From: an uncultured Candidatus Entotheonella sp.
GTDB taxonomy: Bacteria; Tectomicrobia; Entotheonellia; Entotheonellales; Entotheonellaceae
Assembly (NCBI GenBank): GCA_951828535.1
Contig: OX639990.1
Span: forward strand, 1,723,300 to 1,787,299
Reading direction: 5' to 3'
Length of the DNA: 64,000 bases
In this document: piece by piece, positions 45,188 through 53,438 of the stretch
Position numbering within the stretch: the stretch's first letter is position 1
Layout: every line of letters starts with the position of its first letter
Position numbers and translations under genes: made by a program
The notes under the pieces: model-generated
What the model was told of the DNA's origin: nothing
The model's input: only the letters and a program-made list of their open reading frames with translations
Databases searched by the model: none

Positions 45188-46629
45188 ACAAACGAAACCC
45201 GGCTGCACCGCAACTCGGGCGCCAGCACCACGGATTGGCCGCTGGTCAGCACGACCGGACGCCGTAGCGTGGAAAGGCCGGTAAGGCGTTGCAACACGTC
45301 AAGCACATTGTCCTGAATATGCAGCACGCGAGGTTGCAGAGGTTGGGCGAACTTGCCTTCGTGAATGTGGAAGGAAGGACCGACGATCGTGCTGATGAAG
45401 TCGCCGGGCGCCGCGCCGCGCCGGAATGCCGTGGCCCACAGGCCACCGACGTAAATGCCGTTCGTTATCGGCGCCACAAGCGCATCGCGCGGCACGGCTG
45501 TGTCGCTGGCGAAGATGACGTTGGTGGGGAAAATACCGGGGCGCATGGCAAAGCTTTCACCGTACATGGCGTGCCGCATGCCGTTGTATGGCGGCAGCGG
45601 ACCGAACTTCGGCGCCATGGCCTGAGTATGATAGACATCGGCCAGAAAACCCGTCAAACGACCGCCGGCGATCAGGGTGGTGCTGCCGGTGGGCAAACCG
45701 TCGCCGGTTATCGAGCGACTGCCGACCAAGCCGGGAAAGCGGCCTTCATCGGCGACGGTCAGAAAGTCGCTGGCAATCTGCTGACCGAATCGACCTTCAA
45801 AGGGGCTGATACCGTTTCCCAGGGTATCGAGGCTGAGAGCCGGCAGCAGGATATCCTGACACAGGTCGGCAACGGCCCGAGGACCGAAGATGACGGCATA
45901 CTCGCCAGCCGGCAAAGCCGTGCCGTCGCGTGCCCGCAACGCCTCTGTGGCCGCTTCGACGCCGGCATCGTGCGGTGAGAAGTCCCTGAGATGCGGGGCG
46001 CTGTGGCTGCCGACACCGTGGCTCTGTTGCGGGCCGAGATACCCATGCAGAGTGGCGAACAGGGCAGTTGAGGTGTCTTCGGCCAACAAACCGTGCGAAT
46101 TACCGACCACCAGCAATTCCGTGCGGCTGTGCACCTCACCGCTGATCTGGAACGGCGCCTCAACAGCCGCTTCCCTGAAGGTCGAAAGGGCGCCGTCCAG
46201 CGCTTCGCTGGCCAACCCCGCGACGGCGTCGTCGGACAGGCTCAGAACCGCCGGATCGTGCAGCATGGGGGCAGTTGGGATCACTTCCGGCGGTTTCGGC
46301 AGGCTTTTAAATCGCGGATCGACAACGGCATTCTGTTTGGCAATTTCCAACGCCAGGGCAATGCTGTCGCGAGTGAGGTCGTCGCGGTCGACACCGAAGC
46401 CGACTTTGCGACCGGCGCTATCGGCCATGACCAGGAGGATGCTGAAACCGCAAGCCGTTTCGTCACGCAGGGATGGCCCGGCGTTTTCGGGCTGGGCGGT
46501 ATCGTGGCTCAACTCGGCAATCTGCTGTTCGCACCAGGAGGCGCAGACCTCGGCCTCCAGAAACGATGAGTCCCCGGCAATTACGTCCAGCGCCAGATTC
46601 ACCACGTGCCGCAGTTCGTAGAGTTCCAT
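45172..46629 (-). CDS. TldD/PmbA family protein
   Basis: 485 residues. The central and C-terminal PmbA/TldD domain is seen in PAGEYAVIFGPRAVADLCQD, RFGQQIASDFLTVADEGR, and ITNGIYVGGLWATAFRRGAAPGDF. No HExxxH zinc motif is present, so this is closer to the PmbA (TldE) partner than to catalytic TldD. TldD/E process modified peptides and other substrates in the cytoplasm. No second subunit gene is in the window. Confidence 0.8.
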   Translation of the reverse strand: MELYELRHVVNLALDVIAGDSSFLEAEVCASWCEQQIAELSHDTAQPENAGPSLRDETACGFSILLVMADSAGRKVGFGVDRDDLTRDSIALALEIAKQNAVVDPRFKSLPKPPEVIPTAPMLHDPAVLSLSDDAVAGLASEALDGALSTFREAAVEAPFQISGEVHSRTELLVVGNSHGLLAEDTSTALFATLHGYLGPQQSHGVGSHSAPHLRDFSPHDAGVEAATEALRARDGTALPAGEYAVIFGPRAVADLCQDILLPALSLDTLGNGISPFEGRFGQQIASDFLTVADEGRFPGLVGSRSITGDGLPTGSTTLIAGGRLTGFLADVYHTQAMAPKFGPLPPYNGMRHAMYGESFAMRPGIFPTNVIFASDTAVPRDALVAPITNGIYVGGLWATAFRRGAAPGDFISTIVGPSFHIHEGKFAQPLQPRVLHIQDNVLDVLQRLTGLSTLRRPVVLTSGQSVVLAPELRCSRVSFVQRRG

Positions 46630-46718
46630 TTCGTTCTCCGCACGGGAAGTTTTTCGGGCTTGGGGACATACCGTAACCTACCGCCGCTATTGGCGCAAAC
46701 GAACCCCCACAGGTCGTT

Positions 46719-47030
46719 ATGATGCATTTCTACGAACAGGTGTATGAACTGGTTCGGCAGGTGCCGCCGGGCAAGGTAGTGACGTACGGGCAGGTGGCGG
46801 CGCTGCTCGGCAGTCCGCGGTCGGCGCGCGCGGTGGGTTATGCGCTGCGCTATCTGCCGCGCGGCACCGACGTGCCGTGGCAGCGCGTCATCAACCATCG
46901 GGGCGAGATCAGCCCGCGCTTCCCCGCCGAGAGTCCGCTCATCCAACGCCTGCTGCTGGAGTCGGAGGGCGTTGTCTTCGACGGGAACGACCGGGTTGAT
47001 TTGCAGGTCTATCGTTGGCAGGGAGAATGA
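46719..47030 (+). CDS. Alkyltransferase-like protein (MGMT family, no catalytic cysteine)
   Basis: 103 residues. It has the Ada/MGMT DNA-binding domain (YELVRQVPPGKVVTYGQVAALLGSPRSARAVGYAL) and the active-site loop VPWQRVINHRG. In O6-alkylguanine transferases this is PCHRVI; here Trp54 replaces the alkyl-accepting cysteine. Alkyltransferase-like proteins of this type bind alkylated guanine and channel it to nucleotide excision repair instead of repairing it directly. A terminator follows. Confidence 0.9.
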   Translation: MMHFYEQVYELVRQVPPGKVVTYGQVAALLGSPRSARAVGYALRYLPRGTDVPWQRVINHRGEISPRFPAESPLIQRLLLESEGVVFDGNDRVDLQVYRWQGE

Positions 47031-47045
47031 ATCGTGCCGCGAAAC

Positions 47046-47078
47046 AAGGCCGGGACGGCACCACAGCCCCGGCCTTTT
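47046..47078. terminator. Bidirectional intrinsic terminator
   Basis: AAGGCCGGG (47046-47054) pairs with CCCGGCCTT within 47067-47078, followed by T residues. It lies between two convergent genes. Confidence 0.8.
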
Positions 47079-47088
47079 GGCGCCATGG

Positions 47089-47607
47089 TTACTTCAGCAT
47101 ATCCTTGGCGGCATCGAGTCCCGCCTGGGCGCACTCTTCGTCCTGATCGCCGGTAGCGCCGCTGACGCCAACCCCGCCAATGACCGTGCCGTCCGCAATG
47201 ATCGGCAACCCGCCGGCGAAAATGATCAGGCGATCCATAAACTGGATGCCGTGCACCTTGCCGGGCTCGCGGTTGACGATGCCGCCGATGGCCCGCGTCG
47301 GGAAGCCGAAACGCGTCGCCGTCCACGCCTTGTTAATGGCGATCTCGATGCTGCCCTTGAACGACGTGGGGTCACGGCGGAAATAGAACAGCTCGCCGCC
47401 GTCGTCCACAATGGCGATGTTCAGGGCGCGCCAGCCTTCCTGCTTCTTGGCGTACTCGTCACAGGTGATGGCGATGGTTTCGGCGAGTTCGGTCGTCATA
47501 ACCGGCACCCGCGGCAGGCCGCCACCGTGTGACATGGCGCTGACGGAGGTCACGCCAAGGCAAAACACGAGGCATCCGGCCAAGATAAACGCGTTGCGTC
47601 GTTTCAT
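47089..47607 (-). CDS. GlcG/HbpS family heme-binding-like protein, exported
   Basis: 172 residues. Residues 1-24 are a signal peptide (AFILAGCLVFCLGVTSVSA). The GlcG/DUF336 domain has EGWRALNIAIVDDGGELFYFRRD, AWTATRFGFPTRAI and FAGGLPIIADGTVIGGVGVSGATGDQDEECAQAGLDA. HbpS members are extracytoplasmic and can bind heme; GlcG proteins in general have unclear roles. No two-component partner is adjacent. Confidence 0.83.
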   Translation of the reverse strand: MKRRNAFILAGCLVFCLGVTSVSAMSHGGGLPRVPVMTTELAETIAITCDEYAKKQEGWRALNIAIVDDGGELFYFRRDPTSFKGSIEIAINKAWTATRFGFPTRAIGGIVNREPGKVHGIQFMDRLIIFAGGLPIIADGTVIGGVGVSGATGDQDEECAQAGLDAAKDMLK

Positions 47608-47784
47608 GGGAGTTCTCCTTGATTACTGGGGAAGTTGCAGTGGGACTCAACCGGTGGGACAACCGCACAAGCCGCTGGAAAGGCGGCTGGGTTTCCTGTC
47701 CGGCTCAATGCGGACTATAGATGATTTACGTTAGGGAATCATTACGGGAGGCTTTGGAACGGGTCAATCAACACGGCGAGGCGT

Positions 47785-48861
47785 TTAATCGTCGAACAGC
47801 ATCAACTGCCCATCCACAGGACGGCGGAAGGCGGTTATCGAAAGCCTCGGGTGCTTGTTGGCCAAACCCGCCTTGCGGCAGGCCAGAGCGAACATGGCGG
47901 CGATGTGCTCAGCGTATCGCCCCTCGCCGCGCATGCGTATGCCGAAGCGACTGTCGTTCAGCCTGCCGCCGCGCAGGCTGCGCAACCGGTTGAGAATTTT
48001 GGCCTTCTTGTTCGGGGCGTACTGGTCCAGCCAGCGCTCGAACAGCGGCGCTACCCCATGCGGCAGCCGCAGCGGGGTGTAGCCGGCGAATTGCCCTCCG
48101 GCCTGCTTGCCGGCCGCGATAATGGCAGGCAGCTCGTGCTCATTCAGCCCCGGAATGACCGGCGCCACCATCATGCCGACCGGCACGCCCGCCTGCGACA
48201 ACGCCTCAATGGCCGCCAGACGCTGCTGGGGGTGCGAGGCCCTGGGTTCGAGCACACGGCTGAGCCTGCTGTCCAGGCTGGTGACGGACAGCGCCACCGA
48301 CACCGCTTGATACCGCGCCAATTCGCCCAACACGTCAATATCCCGGGTCACGAGGTGGTTCTTGGTGATGATGGCCACCGGGTTGCGGAATTCAGCCAGT
48401 ACCTCCAGGCAGGCCCGCGTCAGCCGCAGGCGGCGTTCGGTGGGCTGATAAGGGTCGGTAACGCCGCTCAGGACCACCACCTGCGGTTTCCAACGGCGCA
48501 ACGACAGTTCCTGGCGCAGGAGCGTCGCGGCTTCGGGCTTGACCAATATTTTGGTCTCGAAGTCGAGACCGGCGGAGAACCCGAGATATTCGTGGGTCGG
48601 CCTTGCATAGCAGTAGATGCAACCGTGTTCACACCCACGATACACATTGATGCTGGCGTCAAAGCCGATGTCCGGGCTGTTGTTGTACGCCAGGATTGAT
48701 TGTGACGTGTCGCGGAGGAGTTCCGTTGTATAGACGGTGTCTTGCGGTGCCTCGTTGTCGGGATCCGGGGCATAGAACAGCGGCTCGAAACGGTTACGGG
48801 GGTTCGAGGCGGCGCCGCGTCCACGAACGGCCGGCTGTGGCTCTCTTGCGTCAGGTTCCAT
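47785..48861 (-). CDS. PA0069 family radical SAM protein
   Basis: 358 residues from ATG 48861 after GGGAGGGTGAGC. The radical-SAM cluster is Cys77, Cys81 and Cys84 (RGCEHGCIYCYARPTHEYLGFSAGLDFE). Other family blocks: VVLSGVTDPYQPTERRLRLTR, IITKNHLVTRD, MVAPVIPGLNEHELPAI. Related to the spore photoproduct lyase/SplB-like group, but the substrate of PA0069-type proteins is not known to me. Confidence 0.88.
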   Translation of the reverse strand: MEPDAREPQPAVRGRGAASNPRNRFEPLFYAPDPDNEAPQDTVYTTELLRDTSQSILAYNNSPDIGFDASINVYRGCEHGCIYCYARPTHEYLGFSAGLDFETKILVKPEAATLLRQELSLRRWKPQVVVLSGVTDPYQPTERRLRLTRACLEVLAEFRNPVAIITKNHLVTRDIDVLGELARYQAVSVALSVTSLDSRLSRVLEPRASHPQQRLAAIEALSQAGVPVGMMVAPVIPGLNEHELPAIIAAGKQAGGQFAGYTPLRLPHGVAPLFERWLDQYAPNKKAKILNRLRSLRGGRLNDSRFGIRMRGEGRYAEHIAAMFALACRKAGLANKHPRLSITAFRRPVDGQLMLFDD

Positions 48862-49395
48862 GCTCACCCTCCCGCGTGAATGGGTTGACTGGGGTCTGAC
48901 AACACGGATTCATGCGGTCAATATAATGCACAAATGAGCAGTTATCAACGATCCATTTCGGTGGTTGGTGCGGCCCCCGGAAGTTGTTAAGTTGCGCTGT
49001 TTCGTGGGGCGACGGTGCAATTTTCCGGCAAAGCGGCCGATTTCATGAGTCGCGACGTGGCCCGGATCGGCGTCAGCGGAACGGTACGACGTTGGCCGGG
49101 TGTTGATTCCATCCCACCGGGGTGGAAAAATCGGCCCGAATTGTCGGTGTCTTCCCCACCGAAACGGGACGATTGCGGCTCATTCACGCCATCCGGTGGG
49201 GCGTGCTGGAGGCCTCCGGCGCCAAACCTCGCAACTTCAGCAACTGTGCGGATTTCAGGCAATACGAAAGTTTACTTTTATGGTTCTTATCAGGGCAGGG
49301 CCGTATTGCGCCCGGTCGGCGACGTGTGGCAAGGTATCTGAGCGCGTGAATCGCCGCGCGCCGATCCGATAACTTGCTTACAGGGAGGATGCAGG
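48862..49395. other. 534-bp intergenic region upstream of the hemoglobin gene
   Basis: No convincing gene: the open frame at 49015-49341 has no domain or ribosome site and is not conserved in style. A short palindrome CCACCGGGGTGG occurs near 49118. The left copy of a direct repeat is at 49302-49342. The hemoglobin promoter should lie in the last 100 bp. Confidence 0.55.
49302..49342. repeat. Direct repeat flanking the hemoglobin gene, left copy
   Basis: About 41 bases, including the exact string CCCGGTCGGCGACGTGTGGC (49311-49330), are repeated at 49864-49904 in the same orientation with a few differences. Confidence 0.75.
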
Positions 49396-49839
49396 ATGCA
49401 GAAACGTCGCTTCGTGGGTATTGGTATCGCTGTTCTGGGTGGTTTTTTGTTGCTGTCTGTGCCCAATGAGAGCGTGGCGGGCGCCCACCTCGTCTACGAA
49501 AGAATCGGTTACCAGTCTGGTGTGGAGACCGTGGTCGATTATTTCCTCGCCAATGTCGGCGGCGATGACCGGGTCAACGGTCGTTTCTCCGACACGGACA
49601 TGGCCCAACTCAGAGGCCACCTGATCGACCAGGTGTGTGAAGCCACCGATGGCCCGTGCACCTATAAGGGGAAAAACATGCGGGAGGCCCATGCCGGCAT
49701 GGGAATTACCGAGGCGGAGTTTGCCATCATCGCCGGGCATTTCGCCGCGGCGATGGAGAAGGCCGGTGTCAGCGCGTCGGATCACGCCACGATTATGAGT
49801 GTGCTCTCGGCCATGCAAGACGACATCGTTGGGCAGTGA
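49396..49839 (+). CDS. Group 1 truncated hemoglobin with signal peptide
   Basis: 147 residues. Residues 1-29 form a signal peptide or anchor (GIAVLGGFLLLSVPNESVAG). The rest is a complete group 1 truncated globin: LVYERIGYQSGVETVVDYFLANV with the B10-region Tyr49, HLIDQVCEATDGPCTYKGKNM, and the proximal histidine His99 in REAHAGMGITEAEF. These bind O2 or NO, and an exported form would act in the periplasm. ATG after AGGGAGGATGCAGG. Direct repeats flank the gene at 49302 and 49864. Confidence 0.9.
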   Translation: MQKRRFVGIGIAVLGGFLLLSVPNESVAGAHLVYERIGYQSGVETVVDYFLANVGGDDRVNGRFSDTDMAQLRGHLIDQVCEATDGPCTYKGKNMREAHAGMGITEAEFAIIAGHFAAAMEKAGVSASDHATIMSVLSAMQDDIVGQ

Positions 49840-49863
49840 CCCTGAGCGCTTGTCAGAACCTGC

Positions 49864-49904
49864 CCGCATTGCCCCCGGTCGGCGACGTGTGGCAGGGAAT
49901 CCAG
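49864..49904. repeat. Direct repeat flanking the hemoglobin gene, right copy
   Basis: Second copy of the 41-base repeat; starts 25 bases after the hemoglobin stop. The copies are about 562 bases apart. Confidence 0.75.
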
Positions 49905-50114
49905 GCGCCCTTGTAGCGCGCCAATGGCTTGAAGGTATGCCGCCCCGGTCACCGGAAGGTCGCAGTCGGTGCCGGGGCGGTCACACCGGATCCCGCTTCT
50001 CATCGGCCATCAAGCCGACCCCACTAGGCCGGAATGTTGACATATCATTCCTTATCGGAAGCAGGGGGCGGGGCGCCGTTGGGCGGAAAGGCGACGATCA
50101 GCGTTACGCCGATT

Positions 50115-50432
50115 TTAACCGCTATCTGCCTCCTGCTGAAGCCAGTCGTCCGTCATCTCAAGTTCGTAGACCACCTCTATCGACTCACAGCATGCCCGCA
50201 TAGCCTGCCGATGCGCTTGCAGTTCAGCATCCGACCTACCTCGCTGTTGTTCCCACACCTGGCGATCAGGCCATTGAGCATACCCAATATACTCGTCGGT
50301 GTTCGCTCGATGTAAGCGCGAGCCGAGACCTCCGGCGTTGTGATAGTACCACTTCGTGACGGCGAGCCAGTGTCGGCGGAATTGGGCTTCGTGATCGGGT
50401 TTCACGGTGAATCGGTAGATGACGCAGAACAT
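50115..50432 (-). CDS. ABM-domain protein (antibiotic biosynthesis monooxygenase-like)
   Basis: 105 residues of the dimeric alpha-beta barrel type: MFCVIYRFTVKPDHEAQFRRHWLAVTKWY at the N-terminus and YIGYAQWPDRQVWEQQR. Such small proteins include heme- and quinone-acting monooxygenases and many of unknown role. ATG at 50432 is close to a GGAGAAGGAGAACC site. It is isolated among mobile-element relics. Confidence 0.72.
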   Translation of the reverse strand: MFCVIYRFTVKPDHEAQFRRHWLAVTKWYYHNAGGLGSRLHRANTDEYIGYAQWPDRQVWEQQRGRSDAELQAHRQAMRACCESIEVVYELEMTDDWLQQEADSG

Positions 50433-50501
50433 GGGTTCTCCTTCTCTCTGGGGTCTGAGTATGAGATGAACACGGCCTGTACGAAGGCGACATAAAACGC
50501 G

Positions 50502-50834
50502 TTATCTATACACAATCGGGCGCCTCGAAAAATGACTCACTGGTGGACATAACTGGTGTGAGTGACACTGCCGCGTCATGGCGACAGAGAATGAACGGCG
50601 GTTTGCGCGGTGATGTCGCTCTCCGACAGGCGCCATGGCGCTTTCAATGAGGGCGTCCCACGGCTTGCACCCCGCATTGGACTTGCGCTTGTCGGGCGGC
50701 TTGCGCCAGACGTTCTCCAGGCGGCTGCGTAATGCTTCCCACGGAACGACGGCATTGATCTTCACCAGGGGATCGTGCTTGGCATCCAGAGCGGCGTAGC
50801 GATTCTCGACGTCAAAAAAGCTCATCTGACCCAT
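50502..50834 (-). pseudogene. IS5-family transposase remnant
   Basis: The first ~65 residues match IS5 transposases (MGQMSFFDVENRYAALDAKH, DPLVKINAVVPWEALRSRLE, RKSNAGCKPWDALI) with a GGAGGAG ribosome site. After DALI the sequence becomes unrelated (ESAMAPVGERHHRANRRSF), and the remaining 250 or more residues of the catalytic core are missing. It is a truncated relic. Confidence 0.8.
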
Positions 50835-51058
50835 ATCTAACTCCTCCGGCTTGTTGCTTAACGTGGCTCAGTGATTCTAAACCACTTGGGAGATGAGTAT
50901 TATTAGAGAGGCCTTTAACTTATTTCGGGCCAGACTCTAAGGCGTTCAAGGATGCAACGGCTGCTTACACCCCGCCAACAGACTTGCCGTCTGGAACCCT
51001 CAAAAATGGAGTGGCGTTACATGGCGATCTCACGCCACAAACGCACAGGAATGTAACG

Positions 51059-51424
51059 ATGTCCCCAGCTCACCAACTCCAGACACTACTCAGTGAGATT
51101 CCAGCCTACGAAGCCGCGGACATCGTGAGCCTTCTGGCTCTTGCCGCCGCCCTGCAAAGCGCCCTCTACGCCCGCATCCTCGCACTCCAGCACCAAGCTG
51201 CCCTGCCCGACACCGATTACCTTTTGAATATCGACCAAATCGCTAACCACCTCGGGAAGTCCACCAAATGGCTGCGCGACAACATGGCGTCGCTGCCCTT
51301 CGCCTTGCAGGGGGGGAAGGAACGCCACTTCTCTGCCCGCGGTCTGGAACAATGGATTAGCAAACATCGGGCGGCTAAAATGGCTGCGGCACCGCCCCTG
51401 GAAAGGAGGCAGCATGCGAGGTAA
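51059..51424 (+). CDS. Helix-turn-helix protein, excisionase/AlpA-like
   Basis: 121 residues from ATG 51059. The C-terminal half is an HTH_17-type winged domain: YLLNIDQIANHLGKSTKWLRDNM and FALQGGKERHFSARGLEQWI. The N-terminal half is a helical stretch (ADIVSLLALAAALQSALYARIL). Such proteins are often encoded directly before tyrosine integrases, and an integrase fragment overlaps its 3' end by 11 bases. It is probably a recombination directionality factor left over from an integrated element. Confidence 0.7.
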   Translation: MSPAHQLQTLLSEIPAYEAADIVSLLALAAALQSALYARILALQHQAALPDTDYLLNIDQIANHLGKSTKWLRDNMASLPFALQGGKERHFSARGLEQWISKHRAAKMAAAPPLERRQHAR

Positions 51425-51569
51425 TGGCGGAGAGTTTTTCGGGGGTTCAATCTGGTGGGTTGCGTACTATCATGATGGCCACGAATATCGCGAGTCATCG
51501 AAATCGCGGGAACGCACAGCTGCTGTAAGGTTGCTGCGCCTACACCTCGGGGGCTCACGGCCGGTGTAG
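51414..51569 (+). pseudogene. Tyrosine integrase N-terminal stub
   Basis: A 51-residue frame from ATG 51414 with a perfect AAAGGAGG site. It reads MRGNGGEFFGGSIWWVAYYH, then DGHEYRESSKSRERTAAVRL and LRLHLG. This matches the arm-binding N-terminus of phage/ICE tyrosine recombinases (WWIAYYHxGKEYRESSKS-type). A stop at 51567-51569 cuts it off and no further integrase sequence follows. It overlaps the excisionase-like gene by 11 bases, a normal layout for the intact pair. Confidence 0.72.
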
Positions 51570-51687
51570 TCCATTCCCTTGAGCCGAGCCGGAAAATGCC
51601 GCGGACAATCTCTTAAATGCAGATTCCAGGGGATTGATAAAAAAGGGCTTATGGGTTTACAGAATTTCATAACAAAGGAAACAGCAC

Positions 51688-53037
51688 ATGGCTGAAGAGA
51701 ACGCTCCCTTGGACACCCCCTCGCCTCGCGCTGGCGGGCCGGCGCCAATGCCGCCCCTCACCCAGCGCGGCTCGCGTTGGCGCATTTATGCGCCGCTGCT
51801 GGTGCTGGGGCTGGCGGTCGGCGGCTATTTCGGCGTGCAGTGGTGGCTCTACACACTGAGCCACGTGTCAACCGACGACGCGCGCGTGAAGGGCATGCTG
51901 ATTACGGTGAGTGCGGAAGTCCCGGGGCGTCTGCTGAGCGTGCCGATCGAGGCGGGACAGCCGATCAACCAGGGCGACCTGTTGGCCCGCATCGACCCGG
52001 AATTCTACGAGTTGGAAGTGGCACACCGGCAGGCTGCTCTGGAAGCGGTGCAGAGCCAACTGGCCCGCGCCGAGATCGAGCACGAATTGGCGCAGGCCCA
52101 GACCGAGGGCAACATCGAAGTTTCCGAAGCCGTCTTGAGCGCCTCGCAGAGCCATCTGAGCGAAGTGCAGGGCGCTGCGCAACTTGAAAACAAACGCGTC
52201 CAGGCTGAATTGCGGGGACAGGAGGCCGCCGTGGAGGAGGCCAGGGCCCAGTTAGCGGGGACCAAGGCACAACTCGACGTGGCAGCAGCCGAGAGCGAAC
52301 GCGCCGAGCAACTGTTCCAGGACGGCATCATCGCTGCCGAGCAACGGGACCAAGTGACGGCAGCCTACAATCTCGCTCTGGCCCAGCACCAATCGGTACA
52401 AGAACGTTTGAATAAGGACCTTGTGCTACTGCAAAGGGCGCGAGACGAAAGCCAGCGCGTGCAACTGCGTCTCGAGAGCGTGCGCACCCAAGAGCAGAAA
52501 GTCGAAGAGTCGCAAGCGCTGAAGACCCAAGCGGTGGACGTGGGACGCCTGGGCAATATGGCACAGGCTGAGGGGCTGAAGGACCTCCGCGCCAAGGTCA
52601 AGGAGGCCGAGACCGAACTCGCCCTGGCGCGCCTGCGGCTGGAAAAGACGGTCATCCACAGCCCGGTGACCGGCGGTGTCAGCCAGGCGATTGCCGACCC
52701 CGGTGAGCGCGTTCGGGCCGGACAGCCCATCGCCATTGTGAACGACCCGCAGGACATATGGGTCAGCGCCAACATCGAGGAAACGCGGATTCGTCAAGTG
52801 CAGTTGGGACAACCGGTGGACATTGCGGTGGACGCCTATCCCGACCGGTCGTTTCAGGGTCAGGTGCACCAGATCGGCGCCGCTACCCGATCCGAATTCG
52901 CCATTATCCCGGCGGGCAGCGCGTCGGCCCACTTCATCAAGGTGACGCAGCGCATTCCGGTACGCATCGCGGTCGAGAATCCGGACAATCTGCTGAAGCC
53001 GGGCATGATGGTAGAGGTAGGAATCCAGGTACGGTGA
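51688..53037 (+). CDS. HlyD/EmrA family membrane fusion protein
   Basis: 449 residues. One N-terminal membrane segment (YAPLLVLGLAVGGYFGVQWWL), then HVSTDDARVKGMLITVSAEVPGR (the EmrA-type biotinyl-lipoyl start), an unusually long coiled coil (about 120-310), and the barrel part IHSPVTGGVSQAIADPGERVRAGQPI. It would link an inner-membrane transporter to an outer-membrane channel. No transporter or TolC-like gene is adjacent in the window. It follows the mobile-element relics after 118 bp. Confidence 0.87.
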   Translation: MAEENAPLDTPSPRAGGPAPMPPLTQRGSRWRIYAPLLVLGLAVGGYFGVQWWLYTLSHVSTDDARVKGMLITVSAEVPGRLLSVPIEAGQPINQGDLLARIDPEFYELEVAHRQAALEAVQSQLARAEIEHELAQAQTEGNIEVSEAVLSASQSHLSEVQGAAQLENKRVQAELRGQEAAVEEARAQLAGTKAQLDVAAAESERAEQLFQDGIIAAEQRDQVTAAYNLALAQHQSVQERLNKDLVLLQRARDESQRVQLRLESVRTQEQKVEESQALKTQAVDVGRLGNMAQAEGLKDLRAKVKEAETELALARLRLEKTVIHSPVTGGVSQAIADPGERVRAGQPIAIVNDPQDIWVSANIEETRIRQVQLGQPVDIAVDAYPDRSFQGQVHQIGAATRSEFAIIPAGSASAHFIKVTQRIPVRIAVENPDNLLKPGMMVEVGIQVR

Positions 53038-53043
53038 GGCAGG

Positions 53044-53430
53044 TTATCCCCCGACCATGGGCAGGATTTTGATGAACTCCACGCGGGTGTCCGGATTGAG
53101 GGACAGGACTTCGTCGGGGTCGCAGACTCGCTGGTTATCGATCACCACCATGAACTCGCGGGCCGCAAACGCCCGCTGAGCGCGTTCGACTTCCTCACGG
53201 GCGTCGCTGCAAAGGGCAAGCGGCGCAGCGCCCAGAAGCTCCTCGGATGAGAACGCCTCGCCACTAAGGCCGGGCCTTTGCCGCTCGGCACACTCCGACC
53301 ATTCCTGCTCAATCTTCCGCGCAATGAGTTCCCGAACGCTGAGGACCGCAGACGGCACAGCAACGGACACCGGCACCGTGCGTTGGCCGGTCGGCAAGCC
53401 AAAAATATGCGTCGTAACGGTCAGCTGCAT
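53044..53430 (-). CDS. MoaD/ThiS-like ubiquitin-fold protein
   Basis: 128 residues ending ILPMVGG, with a C-terminal Gly-Gly suited to adenylation and thiocarboxylation. The end region (FMVVIDNQRVCDPDEVLSLNPDTRVEFIKILP) is a beta-grasp tail like MoaD/ThiS. The middle (about 35-85) carries an extra helical insertion, making it longer than standard MoaD (about 80). It starts 8 bp after the AOR gene, so the pair is an operon; such small proteins accompany tungsten oxidoreductases. The MoeB-like protein at 40.5-41.7 kb could activate it. Confidence 0.65.
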   Translation of the reverse strand: MQLTVTTHIFGLPTGQRTVPVSVAVPSAVLSVRELIARKIEQEWSECAERQRPGLSGEAFSSEELLGAAPLALCSDAREEVERAQRAFAAREFMVVIDNQRVCDPDEVLSLNPDTRVEFIKILPMVGG

Positions 53431-53438
53431 GCCCGCGT

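Noticed and set aside
49015-49341. 108-codon frame upstream of the hemoglobin gene
   Set aside because: No ribosome site, no family resemblance, and its end lies in the direct repeat.
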